Shown here one piece after another: positions 49,274 to 56,750 of a stretch of DNA of 64,000 nt. Every line of letters begins with the position of its first letter. The first letter of the stretch is position 1. This stretch comes from Egaibacter danicus (GTDB taxonomy: Bacteria; Pseudomonadota; Gammaproteobacteria; Burkholderiales; Burkholderiaceae_C), in NCBI GenBank assembly GCA_016707075.1, contig JADJII010000002.1:409728-473727 (forward strand), in the 5' to 3' direction. The translations under genes were made by a program, and so were the position numbers. Under the pieces are notes generated by a model. That model was not told where the DNA came from. It made no database searches and saw only the letters and a program-made list of their open reading frames with translations.

Positions 49274-50638
49274 GTGAAGCAAGAAGATGCGAGTTCAGGG
49301 CGAGTCCGCAAGGCGCCCGAGAATTTTTTGAGCCGTGAAGGCGTCAGGGCTGTTTTCGCCGAGGCCAAAAATGGCCGCCGCGACTTCATACGCAATGCCT
49401 TTGCGGCCGCTGCTGCGGGTGCAGTCGTCCCTGTCGCCATGGCGCAAGGCAACCCGGTGCCAGTTGAGGGGGGTGATTCCAATATCCTGAACCTGCCAGA
49501 GCACGCTACCGGTCTGGGGCAGGGCGTTGCGACGGAGGGCTATGGCAAGCCGTCAAAGTTCGAAACCAATGTGCAGCGCCGGCAAAGCCCGGGGCTGACG
49601 CAGACGACTCAGGCGTCTGTGTCCTTTGCTCCGCTGCAGTCGTTGTTTGGCATCGTGACACCCAGCGGGCTTCACTTCGAGCGGCATCATCAGGGCTGGT
49701 GGGACATTGACCCTTCCAAACACCGGTTCATGGTCAATGGGATGGTCAAGACACCCAAGGTCTTCACCATGGACGAGATCATGCGTCTGCCGTCCGTATC
49801 GCGATTCCACTTTATCGAGTGCGGTGCTAACACTGCTGCCGAGTGGGGCAATGTGGCCGTGCCCACCGTGCAGTACACGCACGGCATGATTTCATGCAGC
49901 GAATTCACCGGGGTTCCGCTCATTACGCTACTGCAACTCGCGGGCGCAGACCTGAAGAACGGCAGGTTTGTGCTGGCAGAGGGCGGTGATGGCTCATCCA
50001 TGACGCGCACTATTCCGATGAGCCTGATTACGTCAGGCGAGGTTATTGTTGCGTACGGACAAAACGGTGAGATGTTGCGCCCCGAGAATGGCTACCCGTT
50101 GCGTCTGGTGGTCCCTGGTGTACAGGGTGTCAGTTGGGTCAAGTATTTGCGTCGCGTGGAAGTGGGTGACAAACCCTATGCCGCCAAGGACGAAGCCATT
50201 CATTACATTGACCTGCAACCGGATGGACTGCAGCGGCAGTACACCAATTTGCAGGAATGCAAGAGTGTGGTGACCACACCTTCCGGCGGACAGGTGTTGC
50301 TGGACAAGGGCTTTTACAACATCACCGGCCTGGCCTGGTCCGGCAAAGGCAAGATCAAGAAAGTGGATGTGTCGGTTGATGGTGGGCGCAACTGGCGCCA
50401 GGCGCGCCTTGAGTCGCCCGTGATGTCCAAGGCGTTGACGCGTTTCAATATCGACTGGGTATGGGACGGCAAGCCCGCCATCATCCAGAGCCGCGCGATG
50501 GATGACACGGGCTTCGTGCAGCCCACATACAAGCAGCTTCGCGCCGTGCGCGGCACGCGCTCGATCTATCACAACAATGCCATCCAGTCTTGGCTGATTC
50601 AGGAAAACGGTGAGGTGAAAAATGTCCAGCTTTCGTAA
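49274..50638 (+). CDS. soxC: SoxC, sulfane dehydrogenase molybdenum subunit
   Basis: A 454-residue sulfite oxidase-family enzyme. A twin-arginine signal (GRRDFIRNAFAAAAAG) directs export after cofactor loading. The Mo-ligating Cys is Cys183 in FHFIECGANTAAEWGN; the C-terminal Mo-co dimerisation domain (VDVSVDGGRNWRQARLESP) is complete. With SoxD it oxidises the sulfane sulfur bound to SoxY, yielding six extra electrons. GTG 49274 is chosen because AAAGGAG lies five bases before it; ATGs at 49244 and 49247 in the same frame lack a binding site. It overlaps soxD by 17 bases. Confidence 0.93.
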   Translation: MKQEDASSGRVRKAPENFLSREGVRAVFAEAKNGRRDFIRNAFAAAAAGAVVPVAMAQGNPVPVEGGDSNILNLPEHATGLGQGVATEGYGKPSKFETNVQRRQSPGLTQTTQASVSFAPLQSLFGIVTPSGLHFERHHQGWWDIDPSKHRFMVNGMVKTPKVFTMDEIMRLPSVSRFHFIECGANTAAEWGNVAVPTVQYTHGMISCSEFTGVPLITLLQLAGADLKNGRFVLAEGGDGSSMTRTIPMSLITSGEVIVAYGQNGEMLRPENGYPLRLVVPGVQGVSWVKYLRRVEVGDKPYAAKDEAIHYIDLQPDGLQRQYTNLQECKSVVTTPSGGQVLLDKGFYNITGLAWSGKGKIKKVDVSVDGGRNWRQARLESPVMSKALTRFNIDWVWDGKPAIIQSRAMDDTGFVQPTYKQLRAVRGTRSIYHNNAIQSWLIQENGEVKNVQLS

Positions 50639-51773
50639 TGCACTGATCGCCGCGGCGGCTTTGACAGCCGCCAGCCTGGTGGCTGCGCAGACGGGCACGC
50701 AGTTCCCCGGTATTGGCCGCGCGGCTACGCCCAAGGAAGTGGCGGCCTGGGATATTGATGTGCGCCCGGATTTCAAGGGACTACCCGCCGGGTCGGGCTC
50801 CGTTGCCAAAGGACAAGATATCTGGGAGGGCAAGTGCGCCCAGTGCCACGGCGTGTTCGGTGAGTCGAACGAGGTGTTCAGCCCCCTGATTGGCGGAACC
50901 ACGACTGATGACGTGAAGACGGGTCGCGTGGCCAAGCTGATGGATCCGACCAGTGGGCGTTCCACCATCATGAAAGTGGCCACGGTCTCAACGTTGTGGG
51001 ACTACATCAACCGCGCCATGCCCTGGACGCAACCCAAGTCGCTGAAGCCGGATGAGGTCTATGCGGTAACAGCCTTCTTGCTGAACCTCGGCGGCGTCAT
51101 CCCTGACAACTTCACGCTATCTGACAAAAACATCGCCGAAGTGCAGGCGCGGATGCCCAATCGCAACGGCATGACGACCCGGCATGCCATGTGGCCCGGT
51201 GCCGAGTTCAAGGGTGTTAAAACGCCCGACACCAAAAACACCGCCTGCATGAAGGACTGTGCTACCGAGCCCACGGTGGCCTCTTTCCTGCCTGACTTTG
51301 CGCGGAACGCACATGGCAATATTGCGGAGCAAAACCGGCCGGTTGGCGCCCAGCATGGTGTGGATACCACGCAGCCTGAAAGCAAGGCGCCTGTGGCTGG
51401 TTCGGGAGCGTCGGGTTCCGTGGCCGTTGCGCAGGCGCCCGCTGCCGCAAAGGCCGCCGCCGAAGCGCCCAAAGCAACGCCCGCTCCTGCTTCTATTCCG
51501 GCCCCCGGCGCAGCCGGTGTTGACAGCAAGGCGGCACAAGTTCTGACCCAGAAGAACAACTGCACTGCCTGCCACGCTATTGACAAAAAGATTCTGGGCC
51601 CCAGCTTTGCAGACATTGCCAAGAAGCACGCAGGCAAGACGGACTATCTGGCGGGCAAGATCAAGTCAGGTGGGTCGGGTGTGTGGGGTCCGATCCCCAT
51701 GCCACCACAGACATTGACTGACGCAGAAGCCAAGGCCATCGCTGTCTGGCTGGCTGCAGGCGCGGCAAAATAA
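50622..51773 (+). CDS. soxD: SoxD, diheme cytochrome c subunit of sulfane dehydrogenase
   Basis: A 383-residue periplasmic protein with a signal peptide (cleavage near AQT), a first cytochrome domain with CAQCH at 72-76, an Ala-Pro-rich linker around 255-300 and a second cytochrome domain with CTACH at 314-318 and axial Met in IPMPPQ. It accepts electrons from SoxC. The C-terminal domain is a close relative of the free cytochrome encoded at 46938. Its start lies within the 3' end of soxC. Confidence 0.92.
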   Translation: MSSFRNALIAAAALTAASLVAAQTGTQFPGIGRAATPKEVAAWDIDVRPDFKGLPAGSGSVAKGQDIWEGKCAQCHGVFGESNEVFSPLIGGTTTDDVKTGRVAKLMDPTSGRSTIMKVATVSTLWDYINRAMPWTQPKSLKPDEVYAVTAFLLNLGGVIPDNFTLSDKNIAEVQARMPNRNGMTTRHAMWPGAEFKGVKTPDTKNTACMKDCATEPTVASFLPDFARNAHGNIAEQNRPVGAQHGVDTTQPESKAPVAGSGASGSVAVAQAPAAAKAAAEAPKATPAPASIPAPGAAGVDSKAAQVLTQKNNCTACHAIDKKILGPSFADIAKKHAGKTDYLAGKIKSGGSGVWGPIPMPPQTLTDAEAKAIAVWLAAGAAK

Positions 51774-51845
51774 GGATCAGGGATTACACCACTGGCAATT
51801 TTTCATTGACTTATTAGCATTCACTTAACTATCAGGAGAAAACGT

Positions 51846-52304
51846 ATGCAAACTCGCAGACAGGCAATCAAAAAATCCGCAGTCGTAGCCGGGCTGCTGG
51901 CGTCCACCGGACTGTTCCCACAATTCGCATTTGCCGCTTACAACGCCCCGGCGTTTGAGGCCAAGAGCATTCAGGATGCACTCAAGGCCCTGGGTGCCGG
52001 CGCGCCGGCCGAGAGCAAGGACATCACCGTGACGGGTCCAGACATTGCCGAGAACGGCGCTGTCGTCCCTCTGGGAGTCAGCACCACTCTGACCGGCGTC
52101 AAGAGAATGCTGATCATGGTGGAAAAGAACCCCGCCTCGCTGACTGCGCTGTTCAATATGACCGACAGCGTGGAGCCATCCTTCTCCACCCGCGCCAAGA
52201 TGGGTCAGTCTTCTGACGTATACGCTGTGGCCATCATGGGCGACGGCAAAGTCCTGTTCGCCAAGAAAGAAGTCAAGGTAACTCTTGGCGGCTGCGGCGG
52301 CTAA
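51846..52304 (+). CDS. soxY: SoxY, sulfur-carrier subunit
   Basis: A 152-residue exported protein with a twin-arginine-like signal (QTRRQAIKKSAVVAGL) and the hallmark C-terminal GGCGG arm whose Cys150 carries thiosulfate and sulfur intermediates during Sox turnover. It works as a heterodimer with SoxZ, encoded 53 bases downstream. TCAGGAG lies before ATG 51846. The protein is complete. Confidence 0.96.
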   Translation: MQTRRQAIKKSAVVAGLLASTGLFPQFAFAAYNAPAFEAKSIQDALKALGAGAPAESKDITVTGPDIAENGAVVPLGVSTTLTGVKRMLIMVEKNPASLTALFNMTDSVEPSFSTRAKMGQSSDVYAVAIMGDGKVLFAKKEVKVTLGGCGG

Positions 52305-52357
52305 AGGCTTGCCCCTTCTTCTTACTTATATTTTTATTTCAGATTCAGGAGTTCAAA

Positions 52358-52669
52358 ATGGCAGATCCGATGCGCATTCGTGCCCAGGCAGCTGGCGACA
52401 AAACCACCGTACGCGTCTTGATGGCGCATGAAATGGAAGGCGGTCAGCGTAAAGACGCCGCTGGCAAAATCGTCCCAGCCTGGTATATCCAGGAAGTAAC
52501 CGCTACCCACAACGGCAAAACCGTACTCACAGCAGAGTGGGGCCCCGCTGTTTCGAAGAATCCTTTCCTGCAGTTCGTGGTCAAGGGCGCCAAGGCTGGC
52601 GACAAGATCGCCGTCAACTGGAAAGACAACAAGGGTGACACGCGTAGCGACGAAGCGACGGTGTCCTGA
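52358..52669 (+). CDS. soxZ: SoxZ, sulfur-carrier partner subunit
   Basis: A 103-residue beta-sandwich protein without signal peptide; it leaves the cell bound to SoxY through the twin-arginine route. Family segments ADPMRIRAQAAGDKTTVRVL, MAHEMEGGQRKDAAGK and VNWKDNKGDTRSDEATV are clear. A TCAGGAG site precedes the start. A hairpin with T-run lies just after the gene, before soxA. Confidence 0.95.
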   Translation: MADPMRIRAQAAGDKTTVRVLMAHEMEGGQRKDAAGKIVPAWYIQEVTATHNGKTVLTAEWGPAVSKNPFLQFVVKGAKAGDKIAVNWKDNKGDTRSDEATVS

Positions 52670-52688
52670 GCCTCTACTTTGTATCGTC

Positions 52689-52716
52689 AGGGGGAGTGAA
52701 AACGCCCCCTTTTTTT
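52689..52716 (+). terminator. Hairpin with T-run between soxZ and soxA
   Basis: Arms AGGGGG and CCCCCT with a ten-base loop, then seven Ts. It resembles a modest terminator inside the sox cluster and could reduce read-through so that soxYZ transcripts exceed those of soxAXB. Confidence 0.65.
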
Positions 52717-52741
52717 ATTGCAACACTGGAGCAAGGTGACC

Positions 52742-53545
52742 ATGAGGATGACTAAAACGCTTTCCCTGATTGCACTGCTGGGCCTGACTGGCTCGGCTGT
52801 CTGGGCCCAAAAATCAGCCGTTCAGTCGATCGAGGAATATCGACTCATGCTCCAGGATGGCAATCCCGCAGACCTGTTTGAGGCAAAAGGAGAGGCGCTC
52901 TGGAAGCAGAAGCGCGGCCCTAAAAATGCTTCGCTGGAGCAGTGTGATCTGGGCAAAGGCCCAGGCGTGTTCAAGGGCGCGTTTGTTGAGCTTCCACGTT
53001 TCTTTGCCGACACCAATCGGGTTCAGGATATGGAGTCGCGCTTGCTGACCTGCATGGAGACGCTCCAGGGACTGAATGCTGCGGAGATTGCCAAAACGCC
53101 GTTTGGACGCGGTGAGCAAAACAATGTGACGGCGCTCGCGACTTGGCTTGCCGCTGAGTCCAAGGACAAGAAATTCAACCTGTCGCAAAGCCATCCGCAG
53201 GAAAAAGTGTTCTATGAGGTTGGCAAACGCCTCTTCTTCCAGCGTGCTGGAGCGCATGACTTCTCCTGTGCGTCTTGTCACGGACAAGACAATACCCGTA
53301 TCCGGTTGCAGGATCTGCCCAACCTCACGAAGAACCCGGGAGACGGCATAGGTTTTGCCGCGTGGCCTGCATATCGTGTGTCAAATGGGCAGATGTGGGG
53401 CATGCAGCAGCGCCTGAACGACTGCTACCGGCAGCAGCGTTTTCCGTATCCCGGATTCGGCAGCGATGCCACGATTGCGCTGGGCGTTTACCTGGGTGTG
53501 AACAGTAAAGGCTCTGCCTCCATTGCACCGGCCATCAAGCGTTAA
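52742..53545 (+). CDS. soxA: SoxA, L-cysteine S-thiosulfotransferase catalytic subunit
   Basis: A 267-residue exported cytochrome. One haem motif CASCH lies at 176-180, and the modified active-site Cys is expected at Cys228 in RLNDCYRQQRFPYP. The N-terminal domain lacks a haem motif; Cys in LEQCDLG and LLTCMET probably form the disulfide seen in single-haem SoxA. With SoxX it joins thiosulfate to SoxY. ATG 52742 is favoured by GGAGCAAGG upstream; the frame extends to a TTG at 52718. Confidence 0.93.
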   Translation: MRMTKTLSLIALLGLTGSAVWAQKSAVQSIEEYRLMLQDGNPADLFEAKGEALWKQKRGPKNASLEQCDLGKGPGVFKGAFVELPRFFADTNRVQDMESRLLTCMETLQGLNAAEIAKTPFGRGEQNNVTALATWLAAESKDKKFNLSQSHPQEKVFYEVGKRLFFQRAGAHDFSCASCHGQDNTRIRLQDLPNLTKNPGDGIGFAAWPAYRVSNGQMWGMQQRLNDCYRQQRFPYPGFGSDATIALGVYLGVNSKGSASIAPAIKR

Positions 53546-53562
53546 GGAAGCAGAGGAACATC

Positions 53563-54216
53563 ATGAAAAAATCATTCAAGATCACACTATCTGTTCTGGC
53601 CGTTGCTGCGGTGGCAGCTGGTTGTGCGACTGGGTCTAGCTCTGTTGATCTGGATAAGCTGACTGCTCAAATCGTCAAGGCATCATTCAGAGACCAGGGG
53701 ATTGTGAAGGCGTCGGTCCTCGATACCGACGAAACGAACCAGGCTTGCAGTGCGGCAGATGTTGCCGGCAAACCACTGGATGAAGCCAAAGCCAAAGCCA
53801 TTGAGGCAGCCAATCTGAAGACCGTGAAATGGCCTGAAAGCGGCAAGTTTCTCGGTGACTGGAAAGAAGGCGAGAAACTGGCACAAAGCGGTCGTGGCCT
53901 TACCTGGACGGACGATGCGACAACGCCGAACGGCGGGAATTGCTACAACTGCCACCAGATCACCAAACAGGAGATTTCCTTCGGCACGATCGGCCCCAGC
54001 CTTTACAACTACGGCAAGTTGCGTGGCGTAACAGACCCCGCCAGTGCTGCAGCCAAGCCGATCGTGGAATACACATGGGGCAAGGTATGGAACAGCAAGG
54101 CCTACAACGCCTGCTCAAACATGCCGCGCGCGGGCCATATGGGCATCTTGACCCAGGCCCAGGTGGCAGACATCCTGGCGCTGCTCCTCGATCCAAAGTC
54201 CCCCGTTAACCAATAA
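53563..54216 (+). CDS. soxX: SoxX, cytochrome c subunit of the SoxAX complex
   Basis: A 217-residue cytochrome. The signal ends AAVAAGCATGSS, with a possible lipobox Cys near 22, so it may be membrane-anchored. One haem motif CYNCH (127-131) with axial Met in NMPRAGHMGILT. It partners SoxA. AGAGGAA precedes the ATG 17 bases after soxA. It is at the long end for SoxX because of an extra helical N-terminal part. Confidence 0.91.
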   Translation: MKKSFKITLSVLAVAAVAAGCATGSSSVDLDKLTAQIVKASFRDQGIVKASVLDTDETNQACSAADVAGKPLDEAKAKAIEAANLKTVKWPESGKFLGDWKEGEKLAQSGRGLTWTDDATTPNGGNCYNCHQITKQEISFGTIGPSLYNYGKLRGVTDPASAAAKPIVEYTWGKVWNSKAYNACSNMPRAGHMGILTQAQVADILALLLDPKSPVNQ

Positions 54217-54225
54217 ACTGTATCG

Positions 54226-54254
54226 GACCCGGCTGGTGGCCGGGTCTTTTTTTT
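54226..54254 (+). terminator. Rho-independent terminator between soxX and soxB
   Basis: Perfect eight-base stem GACCCGGC / GCCGGGTC with a five-base loop and an eight-T run. It is a strong terminator, placed before soxB, which therefore may have its own promoter in the next 30 bases or depend on read-through. Confidence 0.88.
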
Positions 54255-54283
54255 CTTTCTATTAATTCAGTAGTTGCGAATTT

Positions 54284-56017
54284 ATGAATTTAACCAAACG
54301 CGAGTTCTTTCAGGTGTTGGGCGCTGGGACCATGGCCGGCATGGGTCTTGGAGCATTCGCTGATGCCGACGCGGCCACCGCCACCAATGGTCTGTACGAC
54401 ATTCCAAAATTTGGAAATGTGTCGTTTCTCCACATGACCGATTGTCACGCCCAGCTCAAGCCCATCCATTTTCGTGAGCCCAGCATCAACATCGGATTGG
54501 GTTCGATGAAGGGCAACCTGCCGCATCTGGTGGGTGAGCACTTGCTCAAGGTGGCTGGCATCCGACCCGGCACGGCGGAGGCTCATGCGTTGACCTATTT
54601 GAACTATGAAAAGGCGGCCAGACGCTACGGCAAGGTGGGAGGCTTTGCGCATCTGGCTACCCTCGTCAAGCGTATGAAGGGCAGTCGTCCCGGTGCGTTG
54701 TTGCTCGACGGTGGTGATACCTGGCAGGGCTCCGGTACCTCTTTGTGGACCAACGGTCAGGATATGGTGGATGCCTGCAAACTGCTGGGTGTGGACGTGA
54801 TGACGGGCCACTGGGAGTTCACACTGGGCATGGAGCGCGTGAAGGAAATCATTGAAAAGGACTTTGCCGGCAAGGTCGATTTTGTGGCGCAAAACGTCAA
54901 GACCAACGATTTTGGCGATCCGGTTTTCAAGCCTTACGTCATTCGTGAAATCAATGGCGTGCCCTGCGCCATCATTGGACAGGCTTTTCCGTACACACCA
55001 ATTGCGAACCCGCGTTACATGGTTGCGGACTGGGCCTTCGGCATCCAGGATGAGAACATGCAGGCCATGGTCAACGAAGCACGTGGCAAGGGTGCTCAGG
55101 TGGTTGTGGTCCTTAGCCACAACGGTATGGACGTTGACCTGAAGATGGCCAGCCGTGTCAGTGGCATCGATGCCATCATGGGCGGTCATACACACGATGG
55201 CATGCCAGTAGCTACGCTGGTTTCCAACAAAGGTGGCAAAACCATCGTGACCAACGCGGGTTCCAACAGCAAGTTTTTGGGCGTGCTGGACTTCGACGTC
55301 AAGGACAAAAAAGTAGCCGACTTCCGCTACAAGCTGCTGCCCGTCTTTGCCAATATGCTACCGGCTGATCGCGAGATGGACGCGCTCATCACCAAAATCC
55401 GCGCGCCGTATGAAGCCAAATTGGCAGAAAAACTCGCCGTTACGGAAGGCACTTTGTACCGCCGGGGCAACTTCAACGGCACCGGTGACCAGCTGCTGGT
55501 GGATGCCCTCATGGACGTACAAGGCGCTGAAATTGCGTTCTCGCCCGGTTTCCGCTGGGGCACCACACTGTTGCCTGGGCAGGCCATTACGCGCGAGTGG
55601 TTGATGGACATGACGGCCACCACCTACTCCTATGCAACCGTAACTGAAATGACGGGTGAAACCCTGAAAACCATTCTGGAGGACGTATGCGACAACCTGT
55701 TCAATCCAGATCCCTATTACCAGCAGGGAGGTGACATGGTTCGCGTGGGTGGCTTGCAATACAGCTGCAATCCAGCCGGAACGATGGGTAAACGCATTGA
55801 GGACATGCGTTTGCGTGGGCAGCCAATTGAGGCCTCGAAGAAGTACAGGGTCGCTGGTTGGGCCCCCGTGGCGGAAGAAGCCAGGAGCGCCGGAAACAAG
55901 ATGATGTGGGATGTGGTCGAGACCTGGCTCAAGGCAAGCGGCGGCAAAGTTGGTGCACGCAAGCTCAACACACCAAAACTCGTTGGCGTCAAGCCCAATC
56001 CGGGCTACGCCGCTTGA
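54284..56017 (+). CDS. soxB: SoxB, thiosulfohydrolase
   Basis: A 577-residue dimanganese enzyme of the 5'-nucleotidase family that removes sulfate from SoxY-bound intermediates. Twin-arginine-like start (TKREFFQVLGAGTMAGMG). Metal and substrate motifs are LHMTDCHAQLKP, DGGDTWQGSGTS, TGHWEFTLG, VLSHNGMDVDLK and GGHTHDGMPV; the C-terminal domain is complete. It is the last sox gene here. No soxEF follows, but fccAB is at 22-23 kb. Confidence 0.96.
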   Translation: MNLTKREFFQVLGAGTMAGMGLGAFADADAATATNGLYDIPKFGNVSFLHMTDCHAQLKPIHFREPSINIGLGSMKGNLPHLVGEHLLKVAGIRPGTAEAHALTYLNYEKAARRYGKVGGFAHLATLVKRMKGSRPGALLLDGGDTWQGSGTSLWTNGQDMVDACKLLGVDVMTGHWEFTLGMERVKEIIEKDFAGKVDFVAQNVKTNDFGDPVFKPYVIREINGVPCAIIGQAFPYTPIANPRYMVADWAFGIQDENMQAMVNEARGKGAQVVVVLSHNGMDVDLKMASRVSGIDAIMGGHTHDGMPVATLVSNKGGKTIVTNAGSNSKFLGVLDFDVKDKKVADFRYKLLPVFANMLPADREMDALITKIRAPYEAKLAEKLAVTEGTLYRRGNFNGTGDQLLVDALMDVQGAEIAFSPGFRWGTTLLPGQAITREWLMDMTATTYSYATVTEMTGETLKTILEDVCDNLFNPDPYYQQGGDMVRVGGLQYSCNPAGTMGKRIEDMRLRGQPIEASKKYRVAGWAPVAEEARSAGNKMMWDVVETWLKASGGKVGARKLNTPKLVGVKPNPGYAA

Positions 56018-56045
56018 GTTGGCTGGTAGATGAATCGACCATCAA

Positions 56046-56075
56046 AAGAACAGGGCACCACGCCCTGTTCTTTTT
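56046..56075. terminator. Bidirectional terminator between soxB and the DsrE-like gene
   Basis: An 11-base perfect stem AAGAACAGGGC / GCCCTGTTCTT with a five-base loop; T-runs on the plus strand and A-rich bases on the left allow use in both directions. It separates convergent soxB and the minus-strand DsrE-like gene. Confidence 0.9.
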
Positions 56076-56610
56076 AACGGATCTGTTCGATCGAGAACTT
56101 TTTCTCATTGACTTGAGGGGTGATCAGGGCATAGCCCTGATTCTGCCAGTGCATGAGCTCGGTCAGAGCGGATGGCGTGACTTCCACAAAGTCGTACAGG
56201 TCGTTCGCGGTGTAATGAAAATCTTGCAGGGCCAGACCACATACTTTGAATTTCACGCCCATGCCGGCGTAATAGCGCATACGTTGCACCACTTCTTCGT
56301 AGCGTTCCTGGTTTTTCCGGGCCAATGTCACAATTTCGGTGCCATGCATCAGGACCACGATACTCATGTCTTCAGGGAACATGCTGTACGGTGCCTCGGT
56401 TAGTGGATTGACCAATCCGCGCAACCAGTACAAGGCCGATCCCAGTTTTTGCGGATCATCCAGATAGATATCAATCAGCGCCTTGGGGTTGTGGTAGGGC
56501 GTTTGCACGACCTTACCCTGTGCCCGGGCCGGAGTTGCCGTTATGCAGCCCATCAGAATCACGGCGGCGAAGAGGCCGCACAGGGCTTGACTCGTTTGCG
56601 AATGTCGCAC
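56074..56610 (-). CDS. Secreted DsrE-like protein
   Basis: A 178-residue exported protein: the signal peptide (to about ARA, residue 30) is followed by a DsrE fold with MSIVVLMHGTEIVTLARKN and a single conserved Cys in VKFKVCGLALQDF. It is the second exported DsrE relative in the window. GTG 56610 is the start because AAGGAGG lies just before it; longer frames would run into the tRNA gene. A role as a periplasmic sulfur carrier near sox is inferred. Confidence 0.78.
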   Translation of the reverse strand: MRHSQTSQALCGLFAAVILMGCITATPARAQGKVVQTPYHNPKALIDIYLDDPQKLGSALYWLRGLVNPLTEAPYSMFPEDMSIVVLMHGTEIVTLARKNQERYEEVVQRMRYYAGMGVKFKVCGLALQDFHYTANDLYDFVEVTPSALTELMHWQNQGYALITPQVNEKKFSIEQIR

Positions 56611-56633
56611 GGGAACCTCCTTAACGGCTTGGC

Positions 56634-56708
56634 TGGTCCCCCTGACAGGAATCGAACCTGTATCTAGCACTTAGGAGGCACTCGTTCTATCCATTGAACT
56701 ACAGGGAG
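56634..56708 (-). tRNA. tRNA-Arg, anticodon CCU
   Basis: A 75-base cloverleaf including encoded CCA. Acceptor CTCCCTG pairs with CAGGGGG, the D stem is GTTC/GAAC, the anticodon stem AGTGC/GTGCT holds the loop CTCCTAA (anticodon CCT), and the T arm is ACAGG-TTCGATT-CCTGT. It reads the rare AGG codon. It lies between tamB and the DsrE-like gene; I see no integrated element at it. Confidence 0.95.
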
Positions 56709-56750
56709 GAATAGGAATTGTAGTGGTGTCAAACGGCGGCCTGGCGGGGC

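Noticed and set aside
56611..56670. Longer N-terminus of the DsrE-like gene from ATG 56670
   Set aside because: It would be read from within the tRNA-Arg gene; GTG 56610 has AAGGAGG upstream and begins the signal peptide.
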